Below, in pieces: positions 63,301 through 64,000 of a stretch of 64,000 nt of DNA (position 1 is the stretch's first letter; each line of letters starts with the position of its first letter). The notes beneath the pieces were generated by a model that was not told the DNA's origin, searched no databases, and saw only the letters and a list, made by a program, of their open reading frames with translations. The stretch is taken from NCBI GenBank assembly GCA_921293015.1, contig OV121090.1, forward strand, positions 2,914,001 through 2,978,000. The letters are read 5' to 3'. Origin of the DNA: Phorcus lineatus. Its lineage: Eukaryota > Mollusca > Gastropoda > Trochida > Trochidae. A program made the translations under genes and the position numbers.

Positions 63301-64000
63301 GATTGTGCGGCATACGTAAAAATGGGCGGAAGGCGCAAAGTTCCTAATAAGGGCTTCTTTTAAAGTTATTTTCAGATTTTGAATGGTTAATACTCATAGA
63401 ATAAAGGATATCCAGGGATATCTCAGATAAATGGGTCTTTTTGCAAACATTTTAGGAGTATTTTAAAGATTGGGCGGCATACGTAAAAATGGACGGAAGG
63501 CGCAAAGTTCCTAATAAGAGCTTCCTTTAAGGTTATTTTTAGATTTGGAATGGTTAATACTCATAGAATAAAGGATATCCAGGGATATCTCAGATAAGTG
63601 GGTCTTTTCGCAAACATTTTTGGAGTATTTTAAAGATTGGGTGGCATACGTAAAAATGGGCGGAAGGCGCAAAGTTCCTAATAAGGGCTTCTTTTAAAGT
63701 TATTTTCAGATTTTGAATGGTTAATACTCATAGAATAAAGGATATCCAGGGATATCTCAGATAAATGGGTCTTTTTGCAAACATTTTAGGAGTATTTTAA
63801 AGATTGGGCAGCATACGTAAAAATGGGTGGAAGGCGCAAACTTCCTAATAAAGGCTTTTTTTATGGTTATTTTTAGATTTGGAATGGTCAATACTCATAG
63901 AAAAAAGGATATTGAGGGATATCTCAGATAAATGGGTCTTTTCGCTAACATTTTTGGAGTATTTTAAAGATTGGGTGGCATACGTAAAAATGGGCGGAAG
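60301..64000 (+). repeat. Segment VIII: satellite with 18-monomer spacing, running off the window
   Basis: Marked by CAGATAAGTGGG monomers (60,591; 61,259; 63,096; 63,597). AGAGCTTCC at 60,511 and 63,517 and the following monomers to the end repeat at 3006 bp, exactly 18 x 167. The array continues past the right edge without any sign of ending. Confidence 0.85.
62750..63750 (+). repeat. 501-bp (3-monomer) tandem duplication
   Basis: The GATATATTAGATAAATGG monomer and the two after it occur at 62,751 and 63,252, exactly 501 bp apart; CAGATAAGTGGG at 63,096 and 63,597 shows the same offset. The second copy differs slightly (TATCCAGGG for TATTGAGGG; TTTTTGGAG for TTTTTGGTG). Confidence 0.82.

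Noticed and set aside
1-64000. CRISPR array
   Set aside because: The repeated unit is 167 bp with no unique spacers between copies, and no cas genes are present.
1-64000. CENP-B box in the monomer
   Set aside because: The closest stretches (TTTCGCAAACATTTTAGG, and TTTCGTTTGCCGCCC on the reverse strand of some variants) lack the required A and GGG positions of the NTTCGNNNNANNCGGGN consensus.
1-64000. Retroelement, LTR or DNA transposon fragments, tRNA or rRNA genes within the array
   Set aside because: Reading through the window I found no stretch departing from the monomer apart from the N run, and no long open frames, terminal repeats or cloverleaf-like segments.

Overview
The whole window is one tandem satellite DNA array. 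A monomer of about 167 bp is repeated head to tail in a single orientation, roughly 380 times over 63.8 kb. The only interruption is a run of exactly 200 N (6785-6984), an assembly gap. I see no protein gene, RNA gene, CRISPR array or transposable-element insertion. The reading frames that exist are 64-92 codon by-products of the repeat: 167 is not a multiple of 3, so every frame shifts at each monomer. An array this long and homogeneous points to eukaryotic constitutive heterochromatin (centromeric, pericentromeric, subtelomeric or B-chromosome). I do not recognise the monomer and cannot name the species.

Monomer anatomy, taking T of TCAGATAAATGGG as position 1. Positions 1-19 are the AT-rich entry. 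Positions 20-80 are a CpG-bearing core with five CpGs (at 20, 53, 60, 72 and 79) and two GGGCGG boxes exactly 19 bp apart (50-55 and 69-74). Positions 81-150 are a CpG-free AT-rich stretch with a CTTAAG palindrome. Positions 151-167 hold a GATATCC-AG-GGATATC dyad that abuts the next monomer. My consensus has about 37% GC. All five CpG sites vary among monomers mainly as TG or CA, the signature of decay of methylated cytosine.

Layout, using distinctive variants as landmarks. 1-6784: a 12-monomer (about 2.0 kb) higher-order pattern. 6985-13987: two copies of a 20-21 monomer (3.3-3.5 kb) block. About 14,275-26,800: two head-to-tail copies of a 37-38 monomer (6.18/6.34 kb) block. About 24,500-39,070: two copies of a 7-8 kb block, overlapping the previous one and containing smaller nested duplications of 668 and 835 bp. 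About 39,990-48,165: two copies of a 24-25 monomer block. About 47,590-57,606: two copies of a 30-monomer (5008 bp) block. About 54,150-60,300: two copies of a 19-monomer (3172 bp) block. 60,300-64,000: an 18-monomer spacing plus a 501 bp trimer duplication. The array therefore looks like a chain of overlapping, nested, mostly recent segmental tandem duplications rather than one regular higher-order repeat.

Most unusual local structures: three clustered microhomology deletion junctions at 27,224-27,417 that give shortened monomers; short patchy tracts suggesting gene conversion (17.4, 25.4, 50.0, 54.8 and 59.7 kb); and a phase break across the N run, showing the gap size is nominal. All offsets were read by eye from landmark variants and should be good to a few bases; block edges are approximate, to about one monomer.
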